From: Halioglobus sp.
GTDB taxonomy: Bacteria > Pseudomonadota > Gammaproteobacteria > Pseudomonadales > Halieaceae
Direction: 5' to 3'
Length of the DNA: 64,000 bases
Assembly: GCA_002699145.1 (NCBI GenBank)
Contig: PABK01000060.1
Coordinates: forward strand, 256,308-320,307
Shown here: one piece after another, positions 9,365 to 17,387 of the stretch
Layout of the letters: each line of letters starts with the position of its first letter
How positions within the stretch are numbered: position 1 is the stretch's first letter
Notes under the pieces: generated by a model
Databases searched by the model: none
The model's input: the letters and a program-made list of their open reading frames with translations, nothing else
What the model was told of the DNA's origin: nothing
Position numbers and translations under genes: made by a program

Positions 9365-9613
9365 ATGGAGACAGCACGGACAGGGCTCGCGGTGGGACTG
9401 GCGCTGGCGCTGGCGGCCGCGTCGCCCGCGAGCGCGCAGGAGGCATCGTTGCAGCAATGCCAGTCGCTCAAGGAACGCATCGAGCGCTACACGGCGCTGC
9501 GCCGCAAGGGAGGCTCGGCCAGCCGCATGGAGGGGTGGAAGAAGCAACTGCGCAAGGCAGAGGCGCGCTTCCGCGAGCTGGACTGCCGGGCGTATGGCCG
9601 CGAGCTGCGGTGA
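9365..9613 (+). CDS. Small exported hypothetical protein
   Basis: An 82-aa product with a clear Sec signal peptide (TGLAVGLALALAAASPASAQ, cleavage near residue 23). The mature ~59-residue helical region has many Arg and Lys residues and two cysteines (LQQCQSLKER and ELDCRAYG) that could form a disulfide in the periplasm. GGGAGG stands six bases before the ATG. It is divergent from dnaE2 and shares the spacer with the LexA box, so SOS influence is possible but unproven. I do not recognise the family. Confidence 0.65.
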   Translation: METARTGLAVGLALALAAASPASAQEASLQQCQSLKERIERYTALRRKGGSASRMEGWKKQLRKAEARFRELDCRAYGRELR

Positions 9614-9878
9614 AGCCCGCCCCCGTGTCGATGCGGGGCGTTCGGGCGGCCGCCCGGAAATGTAATGGCTGACAGTGGGCGTCGTGAGGAGTGTCACGGC
9701 GAATACCCCTCATCCGTGTTTCAATCTGAACACTGGCTGCGTGCCAGCAGCGGACGGTATGCTGTGCACGCCGGGGTAAGTGATTGCCTATCCTGGTTTC
9801 GATTGCCGGGTGGGAGCTGACATGAACTTATTCATTAAAAGTCGCTGTCAGGGGCCTTAAGGAGGTCAGTGACCTGAT

Positions 9879-10130
9879 ATGTTTGAGACAGTACCGATAG
9901 TACTAAAGATTACAGCAATTTCGGTGGCAATATTCGGGCTGCTATTTTGGTTATGGCCGCGAACTGGAAAAATGGGTATCAATATCAAGACAGTACATTG
10001 CCTAAGGTGTGGCCTAAAAGCTCCTATGGTTCGAAAACCAGAGAATGTTCGTCAAGCTATGTGGGGCGGCTGGACCTGCCAAAAGTGTAGCTGCGAGTTC
10101 GACAAGTATGGAAATGAGACCAGCACATAA
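9879..10130 (+). CDS. Small membrane protein with zinc-ribbon-like motif (cassette-type gene)
   Basis: An 83-aa product with one N-terminal membrane helix (about residues 7-26, VLKITAISVAIFGLLFWLW) and a cytosolic or periplasmic tail. The tail has two CxxC pairs, HCLRCGLK and CQKCSCEF, spaced as in a zinc ribbon. Base composition is clearly AT-richer than the neighbours. An AAGGAGG lies about 15 bases upstream of the ATG. The TAA stop lies inside an attC-like sequence (ACATAAC at 10125), the arrangement seen in integron gene cassettes. Function unknown. Confidence 0.6.
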   Translation: MFETVPIVLKITAISVAIFGLLFWLWPRTGKMGINIKTVHCLRCGLKAPMVRKPENVRQAMWGGWTCQKCSCEFDKYGNETST

Positions 10131-10209
10131 CAAACAGCGATACGCCGCCAGCTTCGCTGGCTGGACTCGGCACTGCGTGCCTGGCTAGCCCGTGCGCTGA
10201 GTATTAAGT
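10125..10209 (+). repeat. Degenerate attC-like recombination site 1
   Basis: It begins with ACATAAC (inverse core, consensus RYYYAAC, one mismatch). It contains the hairpin GCCAGC-TTC-GCTGGC and an outer CAGCG/CGCTG pairing. It ends in GTATTAAGT, which is the core GTTAAGT with one inserted A. Its position directly over the stop codon of the preceding small gene supports a cassette boundary. Confidence 0.4.
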
Positions 10210-10495
10210 GTTCTGGAGAACGGCTATAAATATTGACATTGGAGTTCTATTTATAATTTGGGCCATCATTGGTAACGCAGTATGGTATTCAGCGAAGTAT
10301 CTTGCCCATTCAAACGGCTTAAAGGTAAGTTGGTGGTGGAACCACTTATTAGACATACCGAATATGGCTGATCTTTGGCGCAAGAGTCGTGACACAAAAA
10401 CCCGATGGCTAGCAATGCTGCATTTGTTGGCGCTCATTTTTCTGATGGTGTCACCTTTCTTTTTTGCGGCGTTTATTGATGCGACGAACACTTAA
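10208..10495 (+). CDS. Small two-helix membrane protein (cassette-type gene)
   Basis: A 95-aa product with two hydrophobic segments: IGVLFIIWAIIGNAVWYSA near the start and WLAMLHLLALIFLMVSPFFF near the end. A tryptophan-rich loop (KVSWWWNHLLDIPNMADLW) lies between them. The GTG at 10208 is the only usable upstream start in frame and overlaps the preceding attC-like core, so the start is uncertain. The stop TAA is inside the next attC-like sequence (ACTTAAC). AT-rich compared with flanking genes. Function unknown. Confidence 0.5.
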   Translation: MFWRTAINIDIGVLFIIWAIIGNAVWYSAKYLAHSNGLKVSWWWNHLLDIPNMADLWRKSRDTKTRWLAMLHLLALIFLMVSPFFFAAFIDATNT

Positions 10496-10576
10496 CAAGT
10501 ACCAGCACATCGCCCCTGCGCGGCTGGACGCCAGAACTGCTGCGCGGTTTCGGCGCCGCTGCGGTAAGCGTTAGAT
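10490..10576 (+). repeat. attC-like recombination site 2
   Basis: It starts ACTTAAC, a full match to the inverse core RYYYAAC, and contains the stop codon of the upstream gene. It ends GCGTTAGAT, which holds the core GTTAGAT (GTTRRRY) and is the typical attC 3' end. The interior is GC-rich with imperfect pairing (CCTGCGCGGC against GCCGCTGCGG). At about 87 bp it is in the normal attC size range. It is the best of the three sites here. No integrase gene is in the window. Confidence 0.55.
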
Positions 10577-10588
10577 TCTACTGGTGCC

Positions 10589-11436
10589 ATGGCTAACCAT
10601 TGGCTAGATTCCGAGGTCGAAGCAGCTGTTGCAGACTACTTTCATTGCTGCGCTTGGAACTGACCGGCAACCAATACAACAAGACCCAGCATCGCCGAGC
10701 GTTGATGGAGCAACTGAATAATCGCTCCGACGGGTCGGTGGAGCTGAAGCACCAGAACATCAGTGCCGTCCTGATCGAAATGGGGATTCCCTACATCGAC
10801 GGATACAAGCCAAGGTTCAATTATCAGCGGTCGCTTCTCCCTGCGGCGGTTGCTGATTACCTCAAGAGCAATCCCGAGATTCAGCAACTTTTCGCGTCGG
10901 ATTCTGAGGCGGCACCATCAATCCCAAGTGTGGATGATTTTCTGTCAGTCTGGGAGGAGCCACCTGCACCAGAAGATCGAAAAGCTCCCGTCATTGCCGA
11001 AGCTCCCGCCATCTACAATCCGGGCGGCGTCAACTACCTGGAGCGCGAGGCTCGGAACCAAACTCTCGGCGAAGCCGGGGAACAGTTTATTATCAATTTC
11101 GAACGGGCTCGCCTGATCCGTGCCGGGAGGGAGTCACTTGCTGAACGCATCGAGCAAGTATCAGCAACAGTTGGCCCATCCGCCGGGTTCGACATCAAAT
11201 CCTTCGAGGAAAACGGCACCGACCGGTTCATTGAGGCCAAGACCACGAAGTACGGAAAGAGCACGCCTTTCTTCGTTTCGCCGAATGAGCTGCGGTTCTC
11301 ACGGGACAACTCATCAAGATACTACTTGTACCGCCTGTTCAGGTTTCGGAAATCACCGCGCCTTTTCGCCTTGCGTGGGCATGTGGAGGATCGGTGTATT
11401 CTTGAGCCGTCTGAGTTCATGGCGAGGCCGGCGTGA
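10589..11436 (+). pseudogene. DUF3883 domain protein, frameshifted near the N-terminus
   Basis: The reading frame starting at ATG 10589 (MANHWLDSEVEAAVADYFH) breaks after codon 19, near 10645, and stops at 10661. The remainder (LRLELTGNQYNKTQHRRAL onwards) continues in another frame to 11436. The missing base fits loss of the A of an ATG codon. The middle has SVELKHQNISAVLIEMGIPY. The C-terminal DUF3883 domain has AGFDIKSFEENG, RFIEAKTTKYG and FFVSPNELRFS, resembling a nuclease-like fold seen in defence-linked and cassette-borne proteins. A downstream start could still give a shortened protein of roughly 240 aa. Confidence 0.6.
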
Positions 11437-11807
11437 AATCAAACAACACGTTGCAGCTGACATTTGGCCTGCTGCCCATTTTCGCTGCCGCACAAACGGT
11501 AATCGCCTTAAATGTGCTTGTCCCCGTGCCAGGCTGCGGCTTCTTCAAATTCTTCGGCGGCTTCCTTGCCTATCTTTGCCGGCTTTATTTGCCATTTGGG
11601 CGCAGCCTTGCTTGTGCAAGCAATTGCTCAGGCTCCTGGGTCAGGCCTGGGCCGGCCTCTATTTCACTGGTTCTATTGCTAAACTCTAGGTTCCACGCAT
11701 CGGCAAGGCTGGGATCGCCGGGGCCTGGCATGCGAACCACAGCGCGATTTCGCCGCCAGTGGCGGAGACGTTAACTACCGACGGCGTCAGGTGCCCAGGG
11801 AGAGATC
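11437..11807. other. Gene-poor stretch with a weak third attC-like remnant
   Basis: Right after the DUF3883 stop, ATCAAACAACACGTTGCAGC at 11438 resembles an attC left end, and GCCTTAAAT ending at 11513 resembles the core GCGTTAAAT with one mismatch. The open frame through this stretch translates to NNTLQLT and further low-information sequence, as read-through of attC-type DNA often does. I see no convincing gene in these 370 bases. Confidence 0.25.
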
Positions 11808-12266
11808 GTGACAGCCAACGAAATATTCAATTTCAGGAAGTTCACTGACGGGATAGACACGTCGGGCCTGGTCAGTGAAGATCAGCTTCGGGCGCTATCG
11901 CAACAAGGTTATGTGGCGGTAGTAAATTTGCTACCCGATGAGCATGAATACGCGATAAAGCATGAAAGAGAACTGGTTGAGTCCCAGGGGATGCAGTACC
12001 ACTACAGGCCTGTGGACTTTGCTGCCCCATCGGATGAAGACTATGACTGGTACGAAACGACACTCCAGGCTCTCCCCGCGGGGACCTCGCTGGTTCATTG
12101 CGCAGCGAATTATCGGGTGTCGGCGTTTTCATCGATCTACGCTTATCGGAATCTGGGCTGGAGCAGGCGGAAAGCGAGTGCATTCGTTTCTGACGTATGG
12201 GATCCAGGCGAGCATCCGGTTTGGAAGGCGTTCGTCGATAAATGGATGCCGGGTCAGGATAGTTAG
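11808..12266 (+). CDS. Protein tyrosine phosphatase-like protein with altered P-loop
   Basis: A 152-aa cytosolic protein related to the DSP/PTP-like phosphatases often annotated beside beta-lactamase hydrolase-like proteins. It has the family block GYVAVVNLLPDEHEYAI and a P-loop region LVHCAANYRVSAFSSIY. The loop reads C-x4-R (CAANYR) instead of the canonical C-x5-R, so catalysis may differ or be lost. GTG start at 11808 with GGGAGAG upstream. Composition is closer to the chromosome than the preceding cassette genes. Substrate unknown. Confidence 0.65.
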   Translation: MTANEIFNFRKFTDGIDTSGLVSEDQLRALSQQGYVAVVNLLPDEHEYAIKHERELVESQGMQYHYRPVDFAAPSDEDYDWYETTLQALPAGTSLVHCAANYRVSAFSSIYAYRNLGWSRRKASAFVSDVWDPGEHPVWKAFVDKWMPGQDS

Positions 12267-12361
12267 CGGGTACAGGCCGTTGTCAGCGCCAGGCCGCGGG
12301 GCGGTTTCGGAGCTTCAGCGCCCGGCGCAGGCGCGCGTCAAACCACCATTCGGAGGTCGGG

Positions 12362-12784
12362 TTGAAAATCACGGTAGAAGATAGAGTCGAGATAAACGAC
12401 CTGTTGGCAAGTTACTGCTTTAGTCTGGATGACAAGGACTGGGGCCGGTTCTCAGGGCTTTTTCACGAAGATGCAGTTCTGGACTTCACCGCGTTCGGTG
12501 GCCCCAGGGCCGGGACTGATGACCTCATCGCTTTCCTGAAGCCCATTCTCGACGGCCTCCATTGTTCGCAACACACGATATCGACCAGCATGCTGAGGGT
12601 CGTTGGTGAGCAGGTAGAGGCCAGGACCGCTGCGCAAGTGATGATGGTCAGCAAGCCCGATGGTGCTGAGCATGTTGCATTCTATGGGCTTTGGTACAGG
12701 GACAGGCTGGTGAAAGCATCCGGCAGGTGGTTGATCAAAGAGCGGGTGCAGCAACAGGCATGGACTTTTAATGTGCCTGGGTAA
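12362..12784 (+). CDS. SnoaL/NTF2-like family protein
   Basis: A 140-aa cone-shaped NTF2-like fold protein. The opening VEDRVEINDLLASYCFSLDDKDW, FSGLFHEDAVLDF and a closing strand with WYRDRLVKASGRWLIKER are typical of SnoaL_4-type polyketide cyclase or dehydratase-like and ring-hydroxylating dioxygenase beta-type proteins. The specific reaction cannot be told. The start is TTG at 12362 with GGAGG seven bases upstream. It stands alone with unannotated spacers of 95 and 270 bases; the 270-base downstream spacer shows only a TATACT -10-like element near 13017. Confidence 0.7.
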   Translation: MKITVEDRVEINDLLASYCFSLDDKDWGRFSGLFHEDAVLDFTAFGGPRAGTDDLIAFLKPILDGLHCSQHTISTSMLRVVGEQVEARTAAQVMMVSKPDGAEHVAFYGLWYRDRLVKASGRWLIKERVQQQAWTFNVPG

Positions 12785-13054
12785 GCAATCGGGTAGCCTG
12801 CACAGGAAGGAACGCCGTTGAGGCTCCACGCGGGAATCTGAGCAACGCGCGCAGCGGATTTCCTGCCTGGCCCGGGGTATCGGCCATGTTGCGCCCGATC
12901 TGCGCCCCGTCCATGGTTCAGGCGGTACCTGCTCCGCGCCCTGGCGATCGATATTCCTGCCTGTTGTTTCAGGGCATGCGCCTGCTCGCCCAGGATGCCC
13001 TGCCGGCGGCGTGGCGCTATACTGCGTCGATGACTTAACAGGGCTGGTCGAACC

Positions 13055-13411
13055 ATGAACATGAACTACTTTGTCGTCGGTACCAACAACATGGACGCCG
13101 CGACGCAATTTTACGATGCGCTCTTCGAACAATCCGGGCTGGAAAAGATTGTCCCGGCCGAGAGGATGACCTACTGGGTGGGCGAGGGTTTCGCGTTTGC
13201 GGTCGCCGTACCCTTCGATGAACAGCCCGCGACGAATGGCAATGGCACCATGGTGGGTTTCGGCGTCGGGTCAGCCGGGGAAGTCAAGCGGCTCCATGCA
13301 AAGGCGCTCGAACTCGGTGGTGCCTGTGAAGGGGAGCCCGGTCAACGGGGTCCGCGTTTTTCCGCGTATGTCAGGGATCTGGACAACAACAAACTTTGCT
13401 TTGCTGATTAG
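13055..13411 (+). CDS. VOC family (glyoxalase/bleomycin resistance-like) protein
   Basis: A 118-aa single-module vicinal-oxygen-chelate protein: MNYFVVGTNNMDAATQFYDALF at the start, FAVAVPFDEQPATNGNGTMVGF in the middle and RGPRFSAYVRDLDNNKLCFAD at the end. The usual metal ligands (an early His and a C-terminal Glu) are not obvious: position 4 is Tyr and the end is LCFAD, so it may not bind metal in the standard way. Likely acts as a dimer in the cytosol; substrate unknown. A TATACT -10 element about 35 bases upstream may be its promoter. Confidence 0.75.
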   Translation: MNMNYFVVGTNNMDAATQFYDALFEQSGLEKIVPAERMTYWVGEGFAFAVAVPFDEQPATNGNGTMVGFGVGSAGEVKRLHAKALELGGACEGEPGQRGPRFSAYVRDLDNNKLCFAD

Positions 13412-13442
13412 CCGGTAGCACGGCCGGCCGGGAGTGCAGCCT

Positions 13443-13904
13443 ATGGAATCCGCCGTCTCGTTCATTCACAGGGCGAAAAAATGGATGTCGCTCCTGGTCC
13501 TGGTCCTGATGACCCTGGTGGTCGCCCTGTCTATCGTGGAACTGGGCATCATCCTGTACATCGAGTTGTTTGATAAGGCCGACGGCGTGCTGTTCCTGGA
13601 GATCGACGAGCTGTTCAGGCTGTTCGGCTTCTTCTTCATCGTCCTGATAGGCTTTGAGCTGATAGAAACGGTCGAGATGTACTTCAAGGACGATGTCATC
13701 CATGCCGAGGTGGTGTTGCTGGTGGCGGTCATTGCCGTCTCGCGCAAGGTGATCCTGCTCGACCTGGAGAAATACGACCCGCTGGCGATCGTCGGCCTGG
13801 GCGTGATCATCCTGGCCCTGGGCGGTTGCTATTTTCTGATCCGGGCCAGTTACCGGCAGAAAGCCGAGGCGCGGCGGCCCGGGCTCGCTGACGAGGCCGG
13901 TTGA
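13443..13904 (+). CDS. PsiE-like membrane protein
   Basis: A 153-aa inner-membrane protein resembling phosphate-starvation-inducible PsiE. Four hydrophobic helices are visible: KKWMSLLVLVLMTLVVALSI, LFRLFGFFFIVLIGFELIE, VIHAEVVLLVAVIAVSRKV and LAIVGLGVIILALGGCYFLI. The PsiE signature ELIETVEMYFKDD followed by AVSRKVILLDL is present. ATG at 13443 is preceded by GGGAG; a GTG at 13434 in frame overlaps this site. It is 31 bases from the VOC gene and may share its transcript. Role in this organism unknown. Confidence 0.75.
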   Translation: MESAVSFIHRAKKWMSLLVLVLMTLVVALSIVELGIILYIELFDKADGVLFLEIDELFRLFGFFFIVLIGFELIETVEMYFKDDVIHAEVVLLVAVIAVSRKVILLDLEKYDPLAIVGLGVIILALGGCYFLIRASYRQKAEARRPGLADEAG

Positions 13905-13992
13905 GCGCGGGCCGCGGCAGCCCCTGGGACGGCCCGCTCAATCGTCGCTCGCCGTCATGACGCGGCGTACGTAGTCTGGAGGTCAATGAACC

Positions 13993-14259
13993 ATGCTGCA
14001 GCACGCCAGCCACAAGCACGCCGCCGGTAAGTTGAAGCACGCGATCAGGCGTGAACTCGAGGACGAACTGGGCAAGGAAGCGGTGCACGAACTGCACGAG
14101 GTGCTGCGACGTTGCCAGGAGCTCGTGGAGGCCGATTCCCCGCTGGAACTGCGCAGTGTCCTCGGCGACCTGAACGTGGCCGAGCACCTGGGCCTGGAGT
14201 GGGTGGAGTCTCACCCGGCGGTGCTGCCCTATATCGAGGAACTTGAATCCCTGCTGTGA
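13993..14259 (+). CDS. Small helical hypothetical protein
   Basis: An 88-aa charged protein predicted to be almost entirely helical (KLKHAIRRELEDELGKEAV, then LHEVLRRCQELVEADSPLEL). It has no signal peptide or membrane segment and a single cysteine. TCTGGAGGTCA lies upstream of the ATG. Coding composition matches the genome. I do not recognise the family. Confidence 0.6.
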   Translation: MLQHASHKHAAGKLKHAIRRELEDELGKEAVHELHEVLRRCQELVEADSPLELRSVLGDLNVAEHLGLEWVESHPAVLPYIEELESLL

Positions 14260-14384
14260 GCCTGTCACATTAGCGGGCGCGTCGCCGGGCCTGGTGGCGC
14301 GAGGCGGGCCGCGTGCCAAAGCCGGTGTTGCGGCAAGAGGCGCCGCGCCGGTCCGCAACCCGTTTACGACAACAAGGATCTCCC

Positions 14385-14975
14385 ATGTGGGACGAGCGCT
14401 ACAGCACCGCCGAATATGCCTACGGTGTCGAGCCCAACGGTTTTCTCGCCAGTCACTACCAGGCGCTGCCCCGGGGCAGGATACTGAGCCTGGCCGAGGG
14501 CGAGGGCCGCAACGCCGTCTTCCTGGCGCGGCAGGGCTATGAGGTCACCGCGGTGGATGGCTCCGCCGTGGGCCTGCGCAAGGCGGAAAACCTGGCGCGG
14601 GAGAACGCCGTGTCGTTCCACTGCATCCACGCGGACCTGGCCACGTTCGCTATCGCGGCACAGGCATGGGATGGCATCGTGTCGATTTTCTGCCCGCTGC
14701 CCTCGGAACTGCGCGCGCAGGTGCACGCCGGGGTCGTGGCCGGTCTGCGCCCCGGGGGGGTGTTCCTGTGCGAAGCCTACACGCCGCGGCAGGTACAGTA
14801 CGGTACCGGCGGGGGCGACTGCACCGACACCATGCAGTCGCGGGACACGCTGCTCGAAGAGCTGCCGGGCCTGGAGTTCAGTCACCTCGTCGAAACCGAA
14901 CGGGAGGTCGTCGAGGGTGTCTACCACACCGGGCTGGCATCGGTCGTGCAGGCGATCGGCCGCAAGCCCTTGTAA
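14385..14975 (+). CDS. Class I SAM-dependent methyltransferase (TehB-like)
   Basis: A 196-aa cytosolic methyltransferase beginning MWDERYSTAEYAYGVEPNGF. Motif I is ILSLAEGEGRNAVFLARQGY, where AEGEGRN replaces the usual GxGxG as in many TehB/thiopurine-type relatives. Motif II VTAVDGSAVGLRKAE and PGGVFLCEAYTP follow. Tellurite or small thiol/selenium compounds are typical substrates of such enzymes, but none can be assigned. The ATG at 14385 has AAGGA upstream, and homologous sequence begins there; a longer frame to 14313 is less likely. Confidence 0.8.
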   Translation: MWDERYSTAEYAYGVEPNGFLASHYQALPRGRILSLAEGEGRNAVFLARQGYEVTAVDGSAVGLRKAENLARENAVSFHCIHADLATFAIAAQAWDGIVSIFCPLPSELRAQVHAGVVAGLRPGGVFLCEAYTPRQVQYGTGGGDCTDTMQSRDTLLEELPGLEFSHLVETEREVVEGVYHTGLASVVQAIGRKPL

Positions 14976-14998
14976 CTCGTTTTCGCGGAGCTACTGAT

Positions 14999-15409
14999 AT
15001 GCGGCTGACCGGCGAATGTTTTTGCGCAGACGTCCAGTACGAGATAAACGGGCCGTTGCGCGACGCGCGCTCCTGCCACTGTTCACGCTGCAGGAAGGCG
15101 TTCAGTGCCCAGGCCTCGGCCTATGCGCTGGTCAGCCCGGCGGATTTCCGCTGGCTGCGCGGCGAGGAACAGTTGCGCTATTTCGCCAGCGGCGAGGAGT
15201 TTGGCTGGCGTTTCTGCGGCCGCTGCGGCTCAAGCCTGTGCGGTGTCTACCGGGGAGAGGTCCACGGCATCATGCTGGGCTGCCTGAATGAGGACCCGCA
15301 GATCGAGATCGGCCAGCATATTTTCGTCGGCTCCAGGGCGAGCTGGGAAGTCATACCCGCGGGTGTCACACAGTACCAGGAACATGGCCCAGATAGCGCC
15401 GTTGAGTAG
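14999..15409 (+). CDS. GFA family zinc protein
   Basis: A 136-aa glutathione-dependent formaldehyde-activating (GFA/CENP-V) fold protein. Zinc ligands are seen in GECFCADVQY, RSCHCSRCRKAF and WRFCGRCGSSLCG. The end has IGQHIFVGSRASW, the family's C-terminal block. Members bind zinc through cysteines; most have no proven formaldehyde role. It follows the methyltransferase by 23 bases, and its 3' end overlaps the VanZ-like gene by 26 bases, so these three are probably one transcript. Confidence 0.85.
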   Translation: MRLTGECFCADVQYEINGPLRDARSCHCSRCRKAFSAQASAYALVSPADFRWLRGEEQLRYFASGEEFGWRFCGRCGSSLCGVYRGEVHGIMLGCLNEDPQIEIGQHIFVGSRASWEVIPAGVTQYQEHGPDSAVE

Positions 15410-15740
15410 GCTGGTTTTCCTGGTCTACGCCGTCGCCATCGGCTTCGTTTCGCTGCGGCCGGCGGACGGCGTGGCGCTGGAGCCCTGGGACAAGCTGATG
15501 CACTTCGCCGTGTACACGGTGTTCGCGCTGCTGGCTCACCGCGTGGTTCGCACGCGGCGACAGTACATCGTCCTGGCGCTGGCGATCATCGCCTACAGCG
15601 GCCTGCTGGAAGTGGGCCAGTCCTTCATGCCCGGCAGGGTGATGTCCGTTTATGACCTGCTGGCGAATGCGCTGGGCGTCTGGGTCGGCGCTCTGATGGC
15701 GACGATGCGCCGGCCCGGCGGCAGCGAGCCCGACAGGTAG
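15384..15740 (+). CDS. VanZ-like membrane protein
   Basis: A 118-aa inner-membrane protein with three to four helices. The block DKLMHFAVYTVFALLAHRVV, then YSGLLEVGQSFMPGRVMSVYDLLANALGVWVG, is the VanZ-like signature. The name comes from low-level teicoplanin resistance, but chromosomal members like this are of unknown role. ATG at 15384 has AGGA directly upstream and overlaps the GFA gene by 26 bases. Confidence 0.8.
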   Translation: MAQIAPLSRLVFLVYAVAIGFVSLRPADGVALEPWDKLMHFAVYTVFALLAHRVVRTRRQYIVLALAIIAYSGLLEVGQSFMPGRVMSVYDLLANALGVWVGALMATMRRPGGSEPDR

Positions 15741-15764
15741 TCGCGGTACCCGCGGAGGGGAGCA

Positions 15765-16262
15765 TTGGACAAGATAGTCATTTTCGGTAATTCGGGTTCG
15801 GGCAAGTCGACACTGGCGGGGCAGCTGTGTGCGCGGCATGGCCTGGCGCACTTCGACCTCGACACGGTCGCCTGGACGGCGCAGACACCACCGCAACGGC
15901 GGCCCCGGGAGGAATGCTCGCGCGAGATCGGCGCCTTTGTGCAACAGCATGAGGGCTGGGTGATCGAGGGCTGTTACGCGGACCTGGTCGAACTGGCTTT
16001 GCCGGCATCTACCGAGATCATCTTCCTGGACCTGCCCGTGCAACTGTGCACGGACAACGCCAGGCGGCGTCCCTGGGAACCGCACAAGTACGCCTCGAAG
16101 GAGGCCCAGGACGCCAATCTGGACATGCTGCTGGACTGGATTGCACAGTACGAGGAACGCGAGGATACGTTTTCGCGCGCTTCGCACGCCGCCCTGTTCG
16201 AGCGCTACGCGGGTAAAAAGACCCGCTACACCGACAACGCGCGCGGCACCGGGCCCGCGTGA
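15765..16262 (+). CDS. P-loop kinase-like ATPase (adenylate/shikimate kinase-like)
   Basis: A 165-aa P-loop NTPase beginning DKIVIFGNSGSGKSTLAGQL, a perfect Walker A. FDLDTVAW and GWVIEGCYADLVELAL follow, and a lid region RRRPWEPHKYASKEAQD. It belongs to the small AAA_18/topology-modulation-like group of proteins whose substrates are mostly unknown. The start is TTG at 15765 with GGAGGGGAG upstream. It overlaps the MOSC gene by four bases (GTGA), so both are translated together. Confidence 0.75.
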   Translation: MDKIVIFGNSGSGKSTLAGQLCARHGLAHFDLDTVAWTAQTPPQRRPREECSREIGAFVQQHEGWVIEGCYADLVELALPASTEIIFLDLPVQLCTDNARRRPWEPHKYASKEAQDANLDMLLDWIAQYEEREDTFSRASHAALFERYAGKKTRYTDNARGTGPA

Positions 16263-16828
16263 GCCCTGGCGCTCATGGCATGTTCCTGTCTACGGCCGAG
16301 CTTGAGCGCGGTGTTGCCCAGGTACGGCTGTCGCCCGCGGACCAGGGCACGGTGGAGCATATCGTGTGTCGTCCCGCGGTGGGTGAGCGCCAGGTGCTGG
16401 ACGAGGCGCAACTGGACCGCGAGCAGGGACTGCTGGGCGACAACTGGCTGGCCCGCGGCAACCCGAAGTCCGCGCACGGGCGCGCCCACCCCGACACGCA
16501 GCTCAACCTGATGAATGCGCGCGCCATCGCGCTGATCGCCGGCACGAAAGCGCGCTGGCAACTGGCGGGCGACCAGTTCTACCTGGACCTGGACCTGGGG
16601 CCGGCAAACCTGCCACCCGGCACGCGCCTGGCGTTGGGCGATGCGGTGGTCGAGGTCACCGCCGAACCCCACCTGGGCTGCAGGAAGTTCAGCGAGCGCT
16701 TCGGCCGCGACGCGGCGCTGTTCGTCAACTCCGCCCTGGGCCGTTCACTGAACCTGCGCGGCGTCAACGCCAGGGTGCTGGAACCGGGTGCGGTGCGTGT
16801 CGGGGCGATGGTGCGCAAGGTCGGTTGA
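16259..16828 (+). CDS. MOSC domain protein
   Basis: A 189-aa protein with a MOSC fold, related to molybdenum cofactor sulfurase C-termini. The family cysteine lies in EPHLGCRKFSERFGRDA, and RGVNARVLEPGAVRVGAMV closes the domain. DREQGLLGDNWLARGN is also typical of the stand-alone group. Such proteins may handle sulfur or Moco; the actual reaction is unknown. It starts at GTG 16259 inside the stop of the P-loop kinase gene. Confidence 0.8.
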   Translation: MSPGAHGMFLSTAELERGVAQVRLSPADQGTVEHIVCRPAVGERQVLDEAQLDREQGLLGDNWLARGNPKSAHGRAHPDTQLNLMNARAIALIAGTKARWQLAGDQFYLDLDLGPANLPPGTRLALGDAVVEVTAEPHLGCRKFSERFGRDAALFVNSALGRSLNLRGVNARVLEPGAVRVGAMVRKVG

Positions 16829-16948
16829 GCGGGGCCGGGACGCCGGGCGCAGCGGCGCCTGGGCAGCCGGCGGGGCCGGGACGCTGCGGGGTTGTACTTT
16901 GCCGGGTGCGCGGCCTACCCTGTGTCCACGAGCGAGGCGGAGGTTGTC

Positions 16949-17371
16949 ATGAGGCTATTACGAGCAACGGCGCCGGCCTGCCTGCTGGCCCTGGCCGTGG
17001 CCGCGCAGGCGGCGGAACCCCTGATGCAGGCGACGACGTCCTGGGACGGTGGCGCCATCGCCTATCCCGACGGCGACCCGGAGATCACCGCGGTGATCCT
17101 GCGTATCGGCGAGGGTGATGAACCGCCGTTCCACTGTCACCCCGTGCCGACCATGGGCTACGTGCTGCGCGGCGTGCTGGAGGTGGAAACCGCCAACGGC
17201 GACAAGGCGGTGTTCACCCAGGGGCAGTCGGTGGTCGAGGTCATGCGCACGGTGCACCGCGGTGTCGCGCTGCAGGCGCCGGTGGAGGTCATCGTTTTTT
17301 ACGCCGGCGCCAGCGGGCTGCCCAACACGCTACTGCCCGGCGAGGACCCGCACGGCCACTGCGGCGCCTGA
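16949..17371 (+). CDS. Exported cupin domain protein
   Basis: A 140-aa protein with a Sec signal peptide (LLRATAPACLLALAVAAQAA) and a single cupin barrel. Metal-type ligands are visible in EGDEPPFHCHPVPTMGYVLRG and in VMRTVHRGVALQ. The mature protein is periplasmic, may bind a metal, and ends in a His-rich PHGHCGA tail. GGAGG lies six bases before the ATG at 16949. Substrate unknown. Confidence 0.75.
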   Translation: MRLLRATAPACLLALAVAAQAAEPLMQATTSWDGGAIAYPDGDPEITAVILRIGEGDEPPFHCHPVPTMGYVLRGVLEVETANGDKAVFTQGQSVVEVMRTVHRGVALQAPVEVIVFYAGASGLPNTLLPGEDPHGHCGA

Positions 17372-17387
17372 GCGTGGACTGGGCCGG

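Noticed and set aside
11433-11774. A 113-codon frame after the DUF3883 gene
   Set aside because: The translation starts with NNTLQLT, a pattern produced by attC-like DNA, and then loses coding character; treated as cassette remnant.
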